From Amycolatopsis acididurans (GTDB lineage: Bacteria; Actinomycetota; Actinomycetes; Mycobacteriales; Pseudonocardiaceae), in NCBI RefSeq assembly GCF_012328925.1, contig NZ_JAAXLS010000007.1:62001-126000 (forward strand): a stretch of 64,000 bases of DNA, in the 5' to 3' direction. The notes beneath the pieces were generated by a model. The model ran no database searches and was not told where the DNA came from. It was given only the letters and a program-made list of their open reading frames with translations. Made by a program: the position numbers and the translations under genes. How positions within the stretch are numbered: the first letter of the stretch is position 1; each line of letters opens with the position of its first letter. This document shows positions 62,384 to 64,000 of the stretch, piece after piece.

Positions 62384-64000
62384 ATGGACGCGACCACTCA
62401 TCCGCCCGCACCGCGCAACGAACCGGTCCGCGAGTACGCCCCCGGTTCCCCGGAGCGGGCGAGCCTGACCGCGAAACTCGCCGAGCTCGCCGCGCAGCGG
62501 TTCGAGCTGACCTCGACCATCGACGGCGAACAGCGCATGGGCGGCGGCACGCGCATCGACGTGGTGCAGCCGCATGACCACGCGCACGTGCTGGGCACCA
62601 CCGCCAACGCGACGCACGAGGACGCCAAGGCCGCCGTCGCGGCGGCGCTGCGGGCCGCGCGGAGCTGGCGCGCAATGCCCTTCGACGAGCGCGCCGCCGT
62701 CCTGCTGCGCGCGGCCGATCTGCTGTCCGGCCCGTGGCGCGACACGCTCAACGCGGCCACGATGCTGGGCCAGTCGAAGACCGTGCAGCAGGCCGAGATC
62801 GACTCCGCGTGCGAGCTGGCCGACTTCTGGCGCTACAACGTGCACTTCGCGCGCCAGATCCACGCCGGGCAGCCGGAGAGCGCGCCGGGCACCTGGAACC
62901 GGCTCGACTACCGCCCGCTCGAAGGTTTCGTCTACGCCATCACGCCGTTCAACTTCACCGCCATCGCGGGCAATCTGCCGACCGCGCCCGCGCTCATGGG
63001 CAACACCGTGATCTGGAAGCCTTCGCCGGCCCAGGGGCTGGCCGCGCACCTGACGATGCGGCTGCTGGAAGAGGCGGGCCTGCCGCCTGGCGTGATCAAC
63101 CTGGTCACCGGTGACGGGCTGGCCGTGTCCGACGTGGCGCTCGCCGATCCGGCGCTGGCCGGGATCCACTTCACCGGCTCGACCCGCACGTTCGCCCACC
63201 TGTGGTCGGCCGTCGGCGCGAATATCGCGAACTACCGCGGATATCCCAGGCTCGTGGGCGAAACCGGTGGCAAGGACTTCGTCGTGGCACACGCCTCGGC
63301 CGATGCCGACGTGCTGCGTACCGCGCTCGTGCGTGGCGCCTTCGAGTACCAGGGCCAGAAATGCTCCGCCGCCTCGCGCGCGTTCATCCCACGGTCGGTG
63401 TGGGCGCGGCTCAAGGACGATCTGTTGTCCGAAGTGGACTCACTCGCGATGGGCGACGTCACCGACTTCCGCAACTTCCTCGGCGCGGTGATCGACCGCC
63501 GTGCGTTCGACCGGCTCGCGGCCGTGCTCGCGTCGGCGCGTTCGTCCTCCGATGTGGACGTGCTGGCCGGTGGCACTGCCGACGACTCGCACGGATTCTT
63601 CGTCCGCCCCACCGTATTGCTGGGCCAGGATCCCTCCCACGAGATCTTCACGACCGAGTTCTTCGGCCCGGTGCTGGCGGTGCACGTCTACGAAGACGGC
63701 GACTACGAGCGCGTGCTGCGCCTGGTCGACGAGGGAGCGCCGTACGGGCTGACCGGCGCCGTGATCGCGAACGACCGGGCCGCGGTGCGGCAGGCGAGCG
63801 AGGCGTTGCGGTTCGCCGCAGGCAACTTCTACGTCAACGACAAACCGACCGGTGCCGTGGTGGGGCAGCAGCCCTTCGGCGGCGCACGCGCGTCGGGCAC
63901 CAACGACAAGGCGGGTTCGGTCTACAACCTGCTGCGCTGGGTCAGCCCGCGCACGATCAAGGAGAACCTCTGCCCGCCGACCTCGTCGGGCTATCCGCAT
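62384..64000 (+). CDS. pruA: 1-pyrroline-5-carboxylate dehydrogenase (3' end outside window)
   Basis: 539 residues, still open at the window edge; P5C dehydrogenases are about 540-545 aa, so only a few residues are missing. It oxidises glutamate-5-semialdehyde to glutamate in proline breakdown. Motifs: VYAITPFNFTAIAGNLP, GNTVIWKPSPAQGLAAH, LVGETGGKDFVVAHASA (catalytic Glu near residue 293) and GAFEYQGQKCSAASRAF (nucleophile Cys near 327). ATG 62384 follows a 36-bp leader after the inverted repeat. Confidence 0.96.
   Translation, partial: MDATTHPPAPRNEPVREYAPGSPERASLTAKLAELAAQRFELTSTIDGEQRMGGGTRIDVVQPHDHAHVLGTTANATHEDAKAAVAAALRAARSWRAMPFDERAAVLLRAADLLSGPWRDTLNAATMLGQSKTVQQAEIDSACELADFWRYNVHFARQIHAGQPESAPGTWNRLDYRPLEGFVYAITPFNFTAIAGNLPTAPALMGNTVIWKPSPAQGLAAHLTMRLLEEAGLPPGVINLVTGDGLAVSDVALADPALAGIHFTGSTRTFAHLWSAVGANIANYRGYPRLVGETGGKDFVVAHASADADVLRTALVRGAFEYQGQKCSAASRAFIPRSVWARLKDDLLSEVDSLAMGDVTDFRNFLGAVIDRRAFDRLAAVLASARSSSDVDVLAGGTADDSHGFFVRPTVLLGQDPSHEIFTTEFFGPVLAVHVYEDGDYERVLRLVDEGAPYGLTGAVIANDRAAVRQASEALRFAAGNFYVNDKPTGAVVGQQPFGGARASGTNDKAGSVYNLLRWVSPRTIKENLCPPTSSGYPH

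Overview
This window comes from a high-GC actinomycete chromosome, most probably a Pseudonocardiales member such as Amycolatopsis. That rests on codon use, frequent GTG/TTG starts, 4-bp start/stop overlaps, and a gene order that largely matches the mycobacterial hrcA-dnaJ2-rsmE-phoH-ybeY-(HlyC)-era-recO-uppS-zur/smtB-glyS-dgt-dnaG block. The genus is an inference; no 16S or marker search was possible.

Region by region. 1-2081: the end of a class III aminotransferase coupled to a CoA-acylating methylmalonate-semialdehyde dehydrogenase. 2082-2495: a degenerate ~21-23 bp tandem repeat. 2496-17599: housekeeping genes for heat-shock control (hrcA, dnaJ), rRNA modification and maturation (rsmE, ybeY), HIT, PhoH, a CBS-domain membrane protein, a degenerate cytidine-deaminase-like protein, era, recO, a cis-prenyltransferase, a metal-linked permease/DUF1980 set facing zur-smtB, and glyS. 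17677-21764: an ABC exporter with a two-component system, and a YdcF-like protein. 21804-27481: dgt, an intracellular serpin, a GT-C-like membrane protein, a CxxC carboxymuconolactone decarboxylase-family protein and small membrane proteins.

27632-31999 is accessory. A tRNA-Asn(GTT) has its 3' end duplicated about 1 kb downstream as an att-like direct repeat enclosing an Ltp-domain protein. Next to it is a reverse-strand operon: SAV_915-like protein, small helical protein, WXG100-type protein ending in a glycine zipper, and a two-TM membrane protein. This looks like a type VII secreted effector cassette and is the best candidate here for an undescribed system.

32105-43852: an SRPBCC protein, an F420-type nitroreductase, a trans-aconitate methyltransferase-like protein, dnaG divergent from an ECF41-type sigma factor across a tiny shared promoter, a GlfT2-like galactofuranosyltransferase with a TylF-like methyltransferase, a SigE-family sigma factor coupled to an LCP-domain membrane protein, a STAS protein facing a degenerate RsbW-like protein, and a PEP mutase/isocitrate lyase family enzyme. 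44035-48901: a universal stress protein behind a DosR-like box, and an Fe-S plus NrfD electron-transfer pair without its catalytic subunit. 48930-53636: a large LuxR (LAL) regulator, a PucR-type regulator and two DUF202 membrane proteins.

53638-59551 is a GntR-controlled acyl-CoA cluster (two acyl-CoA dehydrogenases, HTD2-type hydratase, CitE-type lyase, CaiB/BaiF CoA-transferase), plausibly for a C5 branched dicarboxylate such as itaconate, mesaconate or methylsuccinate. 59558-64000: a membrane protein, a methyltransferase, and a PucR-type regulator divergent from pruA, which runs off the window. Most long reverse-frame ORFs here are GC-driven shadows and are not annotated.
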